Origin: CBDUUP01 sp965370435
GTDB taxonomy: Bacteria > Chloroflexota > Anaerolineae > Anaerolineales > UBA11579
DNA: 16,426 nucleotides
Direction of reading: 5' to 3'
Assembly: GCA_965370435.1 (NCBI GenBank)
Contig: CBDUUP010000052.1
Coordinates: 1 to 16,426 of the forward strand
Positions 6,939 through 14,104 of this stretch are shown piece after piece (position 1 is the stretch's first letter; every line of letters begins with the position of its first letter). Below the pieces are notes generated by a model that had not been told where the DNA came from, did no database searches, and saw only the letters and a list, made by a program, of their open reading frames with translations. Position numbers and translations under genes: made by a program.

Positions 6939-8192
6939 ATGAAAGCTGATAATATACAAACCGCCAAGCTAGACGTTGATCGGATCCGGGCCGACTTTCC
7001 CATTCTAAAAAGGGAAGTGCGCCCCGGTGTGCCGGTTGTTTATCTGGACTCAACTGCCACCAGCCAGAAGCCCAACCGGGTCATTGATGCCATGAATGAC
7101 TATTACCATCTGAACAACGCCAACATCCATCGCGGCATTCACACCCTGGCCGAAGAAGCCACCGCCGCCTACGAATCAGCCCGGGAGCGGATCACCGCCT
7201 TCATTGGCGCCGCCTCCCCCCGCGAAGTGATCTACACCCGCAACGCCACCGAATCCATCAACCTGGTTGCCCAATCCTGGGGGCGCGCCAATCTGAATTC
7301 TGGCGACCTCGTCATCCTGACCGAAATGGAGCACCATTCCAATCTGGTTCCCTGGCAAATGCTGGCCGCGGAGCGCAACCTGCGACTGGAATTCATCCCC
7401 GTCGGCGAGGATGGCCTGTTTGATTTAGACGTTTACCGTGAATTGCTCAAACTGGAACCCAAAATGGTGGCGTTCACTCAGATGTCCAACGTGCTGGGAA
7501 CCATCACCCCCGCCGCGGAGATCATCCGTCTGGCTCACGAAGCCGGAGCCTTGACCCTGGTGGACGGCGCCCAATCAGTGCCCCATTTCCCCGTGGACGT
7601 CCAAGAGATGGACGCCGATTTCCTGGTATTCTCCGCCCACAAGATGTGCGGCCCCAGCGGGATAGGCGCGCTTTATGGCCGAGAAGTCTTGTTGGACGCC
7701 ATGCCTCCATACCAGGGCGGCGGCGATATGATAAAACGCGTCCAGCTCCGCGAGTTCCAGCCCAACGACCTGCCTCACAAATTCGAGGCTGGCACGCCCG
7801 CCATCGCTGAAGCGGTCGGTTTTGGCGCCGCGGTTGACTACCTCTCCGAAGTCGGCATGGACGCCATCGCCGCCCACGAGCATGAGGTCGTCGAATACGC
7901 CATCGAGCGTCTTGAAGAAATTCCCGGCGTCTGGGTGTTTGGGCCGGAAGTATCCCACAAAGGCGGCGTCGCCGCCTTCACTATGGAGGGCATTCACCCC
8001 CACGACGTTTCCCAAATATTAGATCAGGATGGCGTGGCCGTCCGCGCCGGTCATCACTGCGCCATGCCCCTCCACGAGAAATTCAGCCTCCCCGCCACCA
8101 CCCGGGCCAGCTTCTACCTCTATAACACCAAAGACGAAGTGGACCGCATGGTGGAGGGAATCTACAAAGTCAAAACAGTTTTCCGACAGTAA
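6939..8192 (+). CDS. sufS: Cysteine desulfurase SufS (group II, PLP-dependent)
   Basis: SufS removes sulfur from L-cysteine, leaving alanine and an enzyme persulfide that is passed to the assembly machinery. Members of this group can also act as selenocysteine lyases. The 417-residue protein shows the PLP lysine Lys235 in FSAHKMCGPSGIG, the cofactor-stacking His in EMEHHSNLVPW (131-133), Asp209 in LVDGAQS, and the catalytic Cys374 in RAGHHCAMPLHEKF, whose surroundings are typical of group II. The LDSTATSQKP opening at 36-45 and the ANIHRGIHTL segment at 61-70 are also hallmarks. It starts six bases after orf96, and sufU follows after 19 bases, matching the SufS-SufU pairs of Gram-positive bacteria. 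Confidence 0.96.
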   Translation: MKADNIQTAKLDVDRIRADFPILKREVRPGVPVVYLDSTATSQKPNRVIDAMNDYYHLNNANIHRGIHTLAEEATAAYESARERITAFIGAASPREVIYTRNATESINLVAQSWGRANLNSGDLVILTEMEHHSNLVPWQMLAAERNLRLEFIPVGEDGLFDLDVYRELLKLEPKMVAFTQMSNVLGTITPAAEIIRLAHEAGALTLVDGAQSVPHFPVDVQEMDADFLVFSAHKMCGPSGIGALYGREVLLDAMPPYQGGGDMIKRVQLREFQPNDLPHKFEAGTPAIAEAVGFGAAVDYLSEVGMDAIAAHEHEVVEYAIERLEEIPGVWVFGPEVSHKGGVAAFTMEGIHPHDVSQILDQDGVAVRAGHHCAMPLHEKFSLPATTRASFYLYNTKDEVDRMVEGIYKVKTVFRQ

Positions 8193-8211
8193 TTGAACAG
8201 CAGGATATTAG

Positions 8212-8607
8212 ATGGACGACCTCTACCGCGAACAGATCATTGACCGTTTCCAGAACCCGTTATTCAAAGGGGAACTGGATCCCCACGACATCTCATTTGA
8301 AGATGACAACCCTCTTTGCGGCGACCACCTCCGCATTGACCTGCGTGTGGACGAAGATGATAAAGTGGTTGAGGCGGCCTTCAGTGGAAGCGGCTGCGCC
8401 ATATCTCTGGCCTCCGCCGATATGCTGGTTGAATCCGTCATCGGCAAAACCCTGGACGAGGTCAAAGCCCTCTCTAAAGAAGACCTGCTGGAATTATTGG
8501 GCATAGAATTAGGCCCGGTTCGCCTGAAATGCGCCTTGCTTTCCCTCAAAGTCTTGAAGGGCGGAGTCTACGGCATCCAGGAAGCCTGGGAAAGCGTGGT
8601 TGAGTGA
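8212..8607 (+). CDS. sufU: SufU/IscU-family sulfur acceptor or scaffold
   Basis: This 131-residue protein belongs to the NifU-N/IscU/SufU fold. In Gram-positive systems SufU binds zinc and accepts the persulfide from SufS. The predicted ligands are Cys36 and Asp38 in NPLCGD, Cys62 in SGSGCAIS and Cys107 in VRLKCALL. The residue before the last Cys is Lys, as in SufU, whereas IscU has His there, and the IscU LPPVK motif is absent. However, the 45-residue distance between Cys62 and Cys107 is close to IscU (43) and about 17 shorter than in Bacillus SufU, so the insertion considered diagnostic for SufU is missing. Its position directly after sufS favours the SufU role. The gene ends in TGA, showing that UGA works as a stop here. 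Confidence 0.92.
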   Translation: MDDLYREQIIDRFQNPLFKGELDPHDISFEDDNPLCGDHLRIDLRVDEDDKVVEAAFSGSGCAISLASADMLVESVIGKTLDEVKALSKEDLLELLGIELGPVRLKCALLSLKVLKGGVYGIQEAWESVVE

Positions 8608-8648
8608 ACGCATCTTCCACCTCTCCTATCCAACATCCTCCAAATAAT

Positions 8649-8694
8649 TGTCATTCCGAGGAGGGCAGCTTCATCGCCCGACGAGGAATCCCTG
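8649..8694 (+). repeat. Dispersed intergenic repeat, copy 2
   Basis: TGTCATTCCGAGGAGGGCAG is followed by CTTCATCGCC, CGACG and AGGAATCCCTG. It matches the ends of 1692-1758 with single-base differences but lacks that copy's internal insertion. The outer ATTCC and GGAAT are inverted, giving weak terminal symmetry. It fills part of the 152-bp gap between sufU and the Rieske gene, where I see no clear promoter or terminator. Confidence 0.65.
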
Positions 8695-8759
8695 AATACA
8701 TGGGGAAATATTGCCTTCCTAGGTAATTAGATACACCACTTTCAGGGTCAGGAGTCATA

Positions 8760-9110
8760 ATGCTCAACTACACCAACCTCGATCCCTCCCAGGTAGAATT
8801 CGTCCCCGTAGGAGCATCCAGCGATCTACCCAACGGCGAACGCCTATTTGTGGATATTGACGAATTCTCTATCGTAGTTTTCAACATCGCCGGTGAGTTG
8901 TTCGCCATTGGGGATGTTTGCTCCCACGATGATGGCCCCCTGGGAGATGGAGAAGTTGAGGGACATGAAATCCTGTGTCCCCGGCACGGCGCGCGTTTTG
9001 ATGTGAAAAATGGCAAGGCCAATACCTTACCCGCCATCGTAGACATCCCCGCCTACCCGGTGCGTATTCGAGAAGGGCAAATAGAGGTAGGTCTTCCTGT
9101 TGAAGCATAG
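8760..9110 (+). CDS. Rieske [2Fe-2S] ferredoxin
   Basis: This 116-residue protein is a stand-alone Rieske domain of the soluble NirD/BphF-like type. The cluster ligands are Cys54 and His56 in VCSHDDGPLGDG and Cys73 and His76 in LCPRHGARFD, and the rest fits the family beta sandwich (LFVDIDEFSIVVFNIAGELFAI before the cluster, in part, and YPVRIREGQIEV after it). No signal peptide or membrane anchor is present, so it is a cytoplasmic electron carrier or a ferredoxin subunit. AGGAG at 8750-8754 precedes the ATG. It lies 152 bases after sufU on the same strand, separated by a dispersed repeat. It may be read through from the suf operon, as in other bacteria where a Rieske protein accompanies suf genes. 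Its redox partner is not encoded here. Confidence 0.93.
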   Translation: MLNYTNLDPSQVEFVPVGASSDLPNGERLFVDIDEFSIVVFNIAGELFAIGDVCSHDDGPLGDGEVEGHEILCPRHGARFDVKNGKANTLPAIVDIPAYPVRIREGQIEVGLPVEA

Positions 9111-9131
9111 CTGAATCACGAAGGAAAATAT

Positions 9132-9180
9132 AAACCTCCCACAAGTTAGAAATTCAATATTTCTAACTTGTGGGAGGTTT
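9132..9180. terminator. Perfect 22-bp hairpin after the Rieske gene
   Basis: The arms at 9132-9153 and 9159-9180 are exact reverse complements with the 5-base loop TCAAT. The stem starts AAACCTCCCACAAGTT. Short T-runs flank it on both strands (TTTT after the plus-strand arm, TTTATATTTT after the minus-strand arm), so it probably ends the suf/Rieske transcript and the convergent small minus-strand gene. Its outer part resembles the hairpin at 1851-1883. Confidence 0.6.
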
Positions 9181-9201
9181 TGGTAAAAAGTGGAAGATTT
9201 A

Positions 9202-9417
9202 TTAGTGTTGAGTTTTTTTCAAAAGGCCCACAGCTTCGTAGAACCAACGCGGCGCGCGGGTGAGCAGCCGTCCTTTCCCGTCTGTTACCGGCTTGCGAAC
9301 CTCGTCGCCCAGTTCTCCGGCGTCACAGACCACCATCAAATGTTCATGATGTTCGTCTTGTGTTTTACTGACCTCAAAACACGTTGGGCAAATGTACTTC
9401 ATGCTTTCACTTACCAT
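9202..9417 (-). CDS. Small Cys/His-rich, probably zinc-binding protein
   Basis: I do not recognise this 71-residue protein. It begins MVSESMKYICPTCFEVSK, with a CPTC knuckle, followed by DEHHEHLMVVCDAG, so Cys-X2-Cys and a later His/Cys set could hold a zinc ion in a zinc-ribbon-like fold. The rest is basic and ends GLLKKTQH. The ATG at 9417 is chosen because GGAG lies eight bases upstream on the minus strand (plus 9426-9429). An ATG at 9462 would add 15 residues with weaker support. A TATAAT on the minus strand at 9466-9461 could be its -10, without a convincing -35. The protein-like composition and ribosome binding site favour a real gene, but no homologue is known to me. Confidence 0.6.
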   Translation of the reverse strand: MVSESMKYICPTCFEVSKTQDEHHEHLMVVCDAGELGDEVRKPVTDGKGRLLTRAPRWFYEAVGLLKKTQH

Positions 9418-9561
9418 CTCGTATTCTCCAGAACGCATAACCGATATAATATTCAGACACATTATATCATAATATATTCATTTTAATCGAAATTGGAAAT
9501 AGGAATATTCCCCAAACTCCCAAAATCTGATATTATTAAAGTTTGCTTTGCTCATAACCTT

Positions 9562-9632
9562 ACATGTTCCAACGTTTACACGTTCCAACGTTATCTACCA
9601 ACCTTCAACCTTCTAACATTCAACCTGCAACC
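9562..9632 (+). repeat. Low-complexity direct repeats in the mfd leader
   Basis: ACATGTTCCAACGTT (9562-9576) and ACACGTTCCAACGTT (9578-9592) differ at one base and repeat with a 16-bp period. They are followed at 9598-9632 by a run of CAACCTT-like units (CAACCTT, CAACCTTC, TAACATT, CAACCTG, CAACC). The strand is almost free of G in the second part. No promoter or Shine-Dalgarno sequence is evident in it. The rest of 9463-9561 is AT-rich without a clear feature. Confidence 0.6.
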
Positions 9633-9645
9633 GATTACCACAGCC

Positions 9646-12600
9646 GTGAACCTCCAAAAAATAACCGCTCTCCCTTCCTTCCAATCCCTCGCCGAGGAAT
9701 TGCGGGCTGGCGACTCTCCGGCCCCGATGTCGCTCTCCCGCGCCGCGCGCCTGCCTATTCTGGCCGCCTTGCATGCTGAACTGCAAGCTCCCTTCCTGCT
9801 GCTCACCCACCGCACCGACCGAGCGCTCTCCCTGGCGGACGAACTGGAACGCTGGTCGCCAGAGGCCTCCCGCTTGCTCTTCCCTGAGCCGAATCCCCTC
9901 TTCTATGAGGACGCTCCCTGGGGCGAGAACACTCGCCGGGACCGCTTGACCGTCCTGACCACCTTCGCCGCCCACCATATTCCTGGCGCACACGTCCAGG
10001 ATTCGTCTCCCCTGGTCATCGCCCCCATCCGCGCCATCATGGCCCGGACCCTTCCTCGCCGGGATTTCCTCAAAGAGAGCGCAACCCTGAAAGTCGGCCA
10101 GGTGGTCCAGCCTGATACGCTGGCTCGAAAATGGGTGGGGCAAGGCTATGACCCGGTAACTACCGTGGTCGCGCCCGGCCAGTTTGCCCGCCGCGGCGGC
10201 ATCCTGGATGTATGGCCCTCCGCGGGAAAGTTGCCAACCCGTATTGAGTTTTTCGGCGACGAGATTGAAACCCTGCGCTATTTCGAAGCCTCCACCCAGC
10301 GCACGGTTGGAAATCACGAACGGCTGCTCATCACCCCGGCGCGAGAATACACCACCCACCGGGCGGATGAAATAGGCGTCCCGGTAAAAGATCTCTTTGA
10401 GTTTCACATTCCTTTGCTGCACCTCTATCCGGCCAGCCTTCTCGATTACCTTCCGGCTGGCGCATTGGTATTTATCGACGATTGGGAAGCCATCCAGGAA
10501 ACAGTCGCCGAACTGGAAGAACAAGCCACCGGATTGCGCCAGGAACACGTCGAAACCGGCGCGCTTCCAGACGACTTCCCCATCCCTTACCTCACTCTAT
10601 CCGAAATTCAAGATTCCCTTTCTCAAAATCAGGTCATTGAACTCGGACCAGTGACCGCGCCCGAAAACTCACCCCTGGCTCAAGCCTTCACCCCCGGCCC
10701 CCGATTTGGCGGTCAACTGAAGCCCTTCATGGATCACATCGTCCATCGCCACAGCCGGGGAGAAGACATCCTTATCGTTTCCCGGCAGGCGGGACGGCTT
10801 CAGGAATTATGGAACGAGAGGCCGGTAGTTGAATCGGTTGGCGCACAACCGGACTTCGTCCCTGGCAGCCTGGCCGAAGGATGGATATTGACCCCGCCGG
10901 AAGGCCAGCGCCTTCACCTGCTCACCGATGGGGAGATTTTCGGCTGGCGGCGGCCCGAACCTCGCCAGCGCCACCGCATCGTTCCCGAATCCCCCGAGAT
11001 GGTGTTCGCCGACTTCCGCGTGGACGGTTGGATCGTTCATGTGGATCATGGCGTAGGACGCTATCAAGGGTTGGTGAGCCGAGCTATCGAGGGTGTCGAG
11101 CAGGAATACCTCTGCGTCGAATATGCTGAGGGAGACCAATTGTACGTCCCCGTCCACCAGGCCGACCGTCTGACTAACTACCTCGGCCCCGACGGTCGTT
11201 CTCCTTCCTTGTCTCGTCTGGGTGGCGCGGGATGGGCCTTGGTTAAATCGCGGGTGAAGGAAGCGGTCCGTCAGGTCGCCGAAGATTTACTGGAGCTGTA
11301 CGCCCGGCGGCAGGTGGCTGTCGGGTTTGCCTTCAATCCCGATTCTCAATGGCAAGGCGAACTAGAAGCCAGTTTCCCTTATATCGAAACCGAAGACCAG
11401 TTGCAGGTGATCCGAGAAGTGAAACGCGACATGGAGAGCGACCGCCCCATGGATCGTTTGATCTGCGGGGACGTTGGCTATGGCAAGACCGAGGTTGCAT
11501 TGCGAGCTGCTTTCAAAGCGGTGATGTCCGGGAAGCAGGTCGCCATCTTGGTGCCCACCACGCTTCTTGCGCAGCAGCATTATCAAACCTTCCTCCAGCG
11601 GCTGGCCGCTTTTCCTGCGGAGGTCGAAATGCTCTCCCGCTTCCGCACCCCCAAGCAGCAAAGCGACATCCTCTTCCGCCTGGCCACCGGCGCGCTGGAC
11701 ATCGTCATCGGCACTCACCGGCTGATCCAGCCCGACATTCAATTCAAGGACCTGGGCCTGGTCATCATTGACGAGGAACAGCGCTTCGGCGTCACTCACA
11801 AAGAGACCCTCAAACGCATGCGCACCGAGGTGGACGTGCTTACCATGACAGCCACGCCCATTCCCCGAACCCTCTACATGGCCATGACCGGCGTCCGGGA
11901 CATCTCCACCATCAATACCCCGCCCGAAGAGCGTTTGCCCGTTATCACCCATGTGGGTGTCTATTCCCCTACTTTGATTCGTCAGTCCATCCTGCGAGAA
12001 TTAGAACGCGGCGGGCAGGTGTTCTTGGTCCACAACCGGGTCCAGACCATCGGTTCAATGCACAACCAGATCCGTCGCCTGGTTCCCGAAGCCCGGCTCG
12101 GTATCGCTCACGGACAAATGAAGGAGAAAGAACTCTCCCAGCGGATGAACGATTTCAGGTCGGGCGAGATTGACGTGCTGATAACCACCTCCATTATTGA
12201 ATCAGGCCTCGACATCCCCAGCGCTAATACCCTGATCGTTGACCGCGCCGACACCTTCGGGCTGGCCCAGCTTTACCAACTGCGGGGTAGGGTGGGGCGC
12301 GGCGCCCAACGCGCCTATGCCTATTTCTTCCGCCACAATCGAATTACACCCACCGAGGAAGGACGCCAACGCCTGGAGACCATCGCCGAACACACCCATC
12401 TAGGGGCAGGGTACTCAATCGCCATGCGCGACCTGGAGATACGCGGCGCCGGAGACATCCTGGGCGTTCGCCAGCATGGAAACATCGCCGCGGTCGGATT
12501 TCACCTTTACACCCGGCTGCTCTCTCAATCCGTCGAGCTATTGCGCGAAGATAAAAATATCCCCCTGCCTCGGCTCCCTGCCGCTTTTGACCAGCGCCAT

Positions 12601-13029
12601 TCACAGGTGAACGTGGACTTGCCCTTGCCGACCAGCATCCCGCCTGAATACGTCCCCGACCAGAGCCAGCGCCTGCACCTATACCGCCGCCTGGCGAATA
12701 TGAACGACATCGCAGAGGTAGAAACCCTGGCCGAAGAGTTTGCCGACCGTTTCGGGCCTGCACCCGAATCAGTCCTCAACCTGATCTACCAGATAAAGAT
12801 CAAGTTGATCGCTGACGCCGCTGGACTGATCTCGGTCACCGCCGAGGGCGGGCAAATCGCGCTGCGGTTCCCCCAACTAACCGAAAGCGCCCCCTCGCGG
12901 CAGTTTGCAAACCTGGGTTCTGATTCGCGTACCAGCAAGAACACCATCTGGTTGAACATTCGCCAAAATCCTCAATGGCCGCAGCGACTGGTTGAATTAC
13001 TGGAGAACCTCAAAGATCAAGTTCAATAA
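9646..13029 (+). CDS. mfd: Transcription-repair coupling factor Mfd
   Basis: Mfd removes RNA polymerase stalled at DNA lesions and recruits UvrA for excision repair. With a GTG start at 9646 the protein has 1127 residues, near the usual 1150. The parts appear in the expected order: a UvrB-like N-terminal region (from FLLLTHRTDRALSLADEL at about 47), the CarD-like RNA polymerase interaction domain (about 455-515: WIVHVDHGVGRYQGL, then EYLCVEYAEGDQLYVPV), the translocase with Walker A GDVGYGKT at 608-615, the DEEQ box at 709-712, the TRG/motif VI region around 822-896 with QLRGRVGRG, and the C-terminal TRCF domain (about 985-1080). The frame is open further upstream to a TTG at 9493, but that part is repeat-derived and unlike Mfd. 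The GTG lacks an obvious Shine-Dalgarno sequence, so the exact start is uncertain. Confidence 0.95.
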   Translation: MNLQKITALPSFQSLAEELRAGDSPAPMSLSRAARLPILAALHAELQAPFLLLTHRTDRALSLADELERWSPEASRLLFPEPNPLFYEDAPWGENTRRDRLTVLTTFAAHHIPGAHVQDSSPLVIAPIRAIMARTLPRRDFLKESATLKVGQVVQPDTLARKWVGQGYDPVTTVVAPGQFARRGGILDVWPSAGKLPTRIEFFGDEIETLRYFEASTQRTVGNHERLLITPAREYTTHRADEIGVPVKDLFEFHIPLLHLYPASLLDYLPAGALVFIDDWEAIQETVAELEEQATGLRQEHVETGALPDDFPIPYLTLSEIQDSLSQNQVIELGPVTAPENSPLAQAFTPGPRFGGQLKPFMDHIVHRHSRGEDILIVSRQAGRLQELWNERPVVESVGAQPDFVPGSLAEGWILTPPEGQRLHLLTDGEIFGWRRPEPRQRHRIVPESPEMVFADFRVDGWIVHVDHGVGRYQGLVSRAIEGVEQEYLCVEYAEGDQLYVPVHQADRLTNYLGPDGRSPSLSRLGGAGWALVKSRVKEAVRQVAEDLLELYARRQVAVGFAFNPDSQWQGELEASFPYIETEDQLQVIREVKRDMESDRPMDRLICGDVGYGKTEVALRAAFKAVMSGKQVAILVPTTLLAQQHYQTFLQRLAAFPAEVEMLSRFRTPKQQSDILFRLATGALDIVIGTHRLIQPDIQFKDLGLVIIDEEQRFGVTHKETLKRMRTEVDVLTMTATPIPRTLYMAMTGVRDISTINTPPEERLPVITHVGVYSPTLIRQSILRELERGGQVFLVHNRVQTIGSMHNQIRRLVPEARLGIAHGQMKEKELSQRMNDFRSGEIDVLITTSIIESGLDIPSANTLIVDRADTFGLAQLYQLRGRVGRGAQRAYAYFFRHNRITPTEEGRQRLETIAEHTHLGAGYSIAMRDLEIRGAGDILGVRQHGNIAAVGFHLYTRLLSQSVELLREDKNIPLPRLPAAFDQRHSQVNVDLPLPTSIPPEYVPDQSQRLHLYRRLANMNDIAEVETLAEEFADRFGPAPESVLNLIYQIKIKLIADAAGLISVTAEGGQIALRFPQLTESAPSRQFANLGSDSRTSKNTIWLNIRQNPQWPQRLVELLENLKDQVQ

Positions 13030-13061
13030 GGTTGTTTTAGGAAATCACCATAGTTATAACT

Positions 13062-13122
13062 AGGAGTTGAGGCTTTAGCCGGGTCTCCAACACCATCTCT
13101 TCCGGCTGAAGCCTCGACTCCT
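13062..13122. repeat. Imperfect 21-bp inverted repeat
   Basis: The arms 13062-13082 (containing GTTGAGGCTTTAGCCGG) and 13102-13122 (containing CCGGCTGAAGCCTCGAC) are reverse complements except at two positions, both of which become G-U pairs in RNA. The loop has 19 bases. It lies in the 256-bp gap after mfd and resembles dispersed palindromic units. It could act as a weak terminator but has no T-run. Confidence 0.65.
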
Positions 13123-13209
13123 TCGCAATCCTGCCAGAGTGCAGGCAACAGGTATTGCCCCACATGTTTTATTCTACATATTATAGGGACACCAATCGCC
13201 CAAATTCTT

Positions 13210-13238
13210 TTGACATAAATGGGTAACCGCGGTATAAT
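13210..13238 (+). promoter_or_regulatory. Consensus sigma-70 promoter of the S1-domain gene
   Basis: TTGACA (13210-13215), 17 bases, then TATAAT (13233-13238): a perfect match in both boxes and in spacing. Transcription should start near 13245, giving a leader of about 40 bases to the ATG at 13286. This points to high constitutive expression. Confidence 0.85.
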
Positions 13239-13285
13239 CCAGGTTTGTGTGACCACAAAAACGAATTTATCTTGGAGCATGGAAT

Positions 13286-14014
13286 ATGAATGCAACCATA
13301 GTTGATACCCCCGAAAATGTTGAGATCAAACGAAAAATGCAGTTAAGCGGCAAGATCGTGAAAATTGCTTTGGCCGGAGCAATTGTTGACATCAGCCAGG
13401 AAAAACCAGCCATTCTTCACATCTCTCAGCTTGAAAAAAAACACGGCCAGCGAGTGGAGGATGTCCTTGAGGTTGGTCAAGAAGTGGATGTGTGGGTGCG
13501 CCGGATTGACCCCAAATCCAAGAATGTCGAATTGACCATGATCAAGCCCCTTGCGTTGGAATGGCGCGAGATTAAAAAAGGGAATACCATCAAAGGCAAA
13601 GTGGTCCGTATTGAAAAATTTGGCGTCTTTGTAGATATTGGCGCCGAACGCCCTGGCCTGATCCACATCAGCGAACTTTCCAACGAGTACATCCGCAGCG
13701 CCAGCGACGTGGTTTCTGAGGGAGATGAGGTTGAGGTCAAGATTTTGGCCGTCAACCGCCGCAAAAAACAGATCAAACTAAGCATGAAAGCCATGATTTC
13801 AGACCCGATCATTGAGGATGACGAGGAGGAGGACGACTCTCCTGTGCCTTCCGCGATGGAATTCGCCCTGCGTCAAGCCATGCAGCAGAATGATGTTCCC
13901 GAATCATCCCCCGAAAGTGAAACCGAACCTGGTGAAGAAAGTGAAGCCAGTGAAATGGATGACATCATCTCACGCACGTTAGAACACAAAGAACGCTCTG
14001 GCGGCGGAAGCTAA
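13286..14014 (+). CDS. RNA-binding protein with two S1 domains and an acidic tail
   Basis: This 242-residue protein has two S1 (OB-fold) domains, at about 19-86 (LSGKIVKIALAGAIVDI, then AILHISQL) and 99-168 (GNTIKGKVVRIEKFGVFVDI, in part, then GLIHISELS). It ends in a low-complexity acidic Glu/Ser tail at about 177-242. The second domain has the canonical GVFVDIG...GLIHISEL signature; the first is more diverged. S1 repeats bind RNA, as in ribosomal protein S1, which has four to six domains. This short form may serve as an S1 substitute or as a separate translation or RNA-decay factor. GGAG at 13274-13277 lies eight bases before the ATG, the promoter is consensus, and a terminator follows, so it is a strongly expressed single-gene unit. 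Confidence 0.88.
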   Translation: MNATIVDTPENVEIKRKMQLSGKIVKIALAGAIVDISQEKPAILHISQLEKKHGQRVEDVLEVGQEVDVWVRRIDPKSKNVELTMIKPLALEWREIKKGNTIKGKVVRIEKFGVFVDIGAERPGLIHISELSNEYIRSASDVVSEGDEVEVKILAVNRRKKQIKLSMKAMISDPIIEDDEEEDDSPVPSAMEFALRQAMQQNDVPESSPESETEPGEESEASEMDDIISRTLEHKERSGGGS

Positions 14015-14045
14015 CCATCCCCGTTATTACTCGACGTTAACCCAA

Positions 14046-14085
14046 ACGGCTCGCGAAGTTTCGCGAGCCGTATTTATTTGCATTT
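14046..14085 (+). terminator. Intrinsic terminator after the S1-domain gene
   Basis: ACGGCTCGCGA (14046-14056), the loop AGTT and TCGCGAGCCGT (14061-14071) form a perfect GC-rich 11-bp stem, followed by the T-rich ATTTATTTGCATTT. It lies 31 bases after the stop codon, between convergent genes. Confidence 0.85.
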
Positions 14086-14104
14086 AGCATAGGTACATTT
14101 ATTT

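Noticed and set aside
9493..9645. TTG start giving Mfd a 51-residue N-terminal extension
   Set aside because: The extension is encoded by AT-rich DNA and low-complexity repeats and does not resemble Mfd; GTG 9646 fits the family length.
9613..10548. A 311-residue open frame on the minus strand inside mfd, and a 258-residue one at 4302-5078 inside sufB
   Set aside because: Both lie opposite strong conserved genes in GC-rich codons, where long antisense frames arise by chance, and their translations show no recognisable domain.
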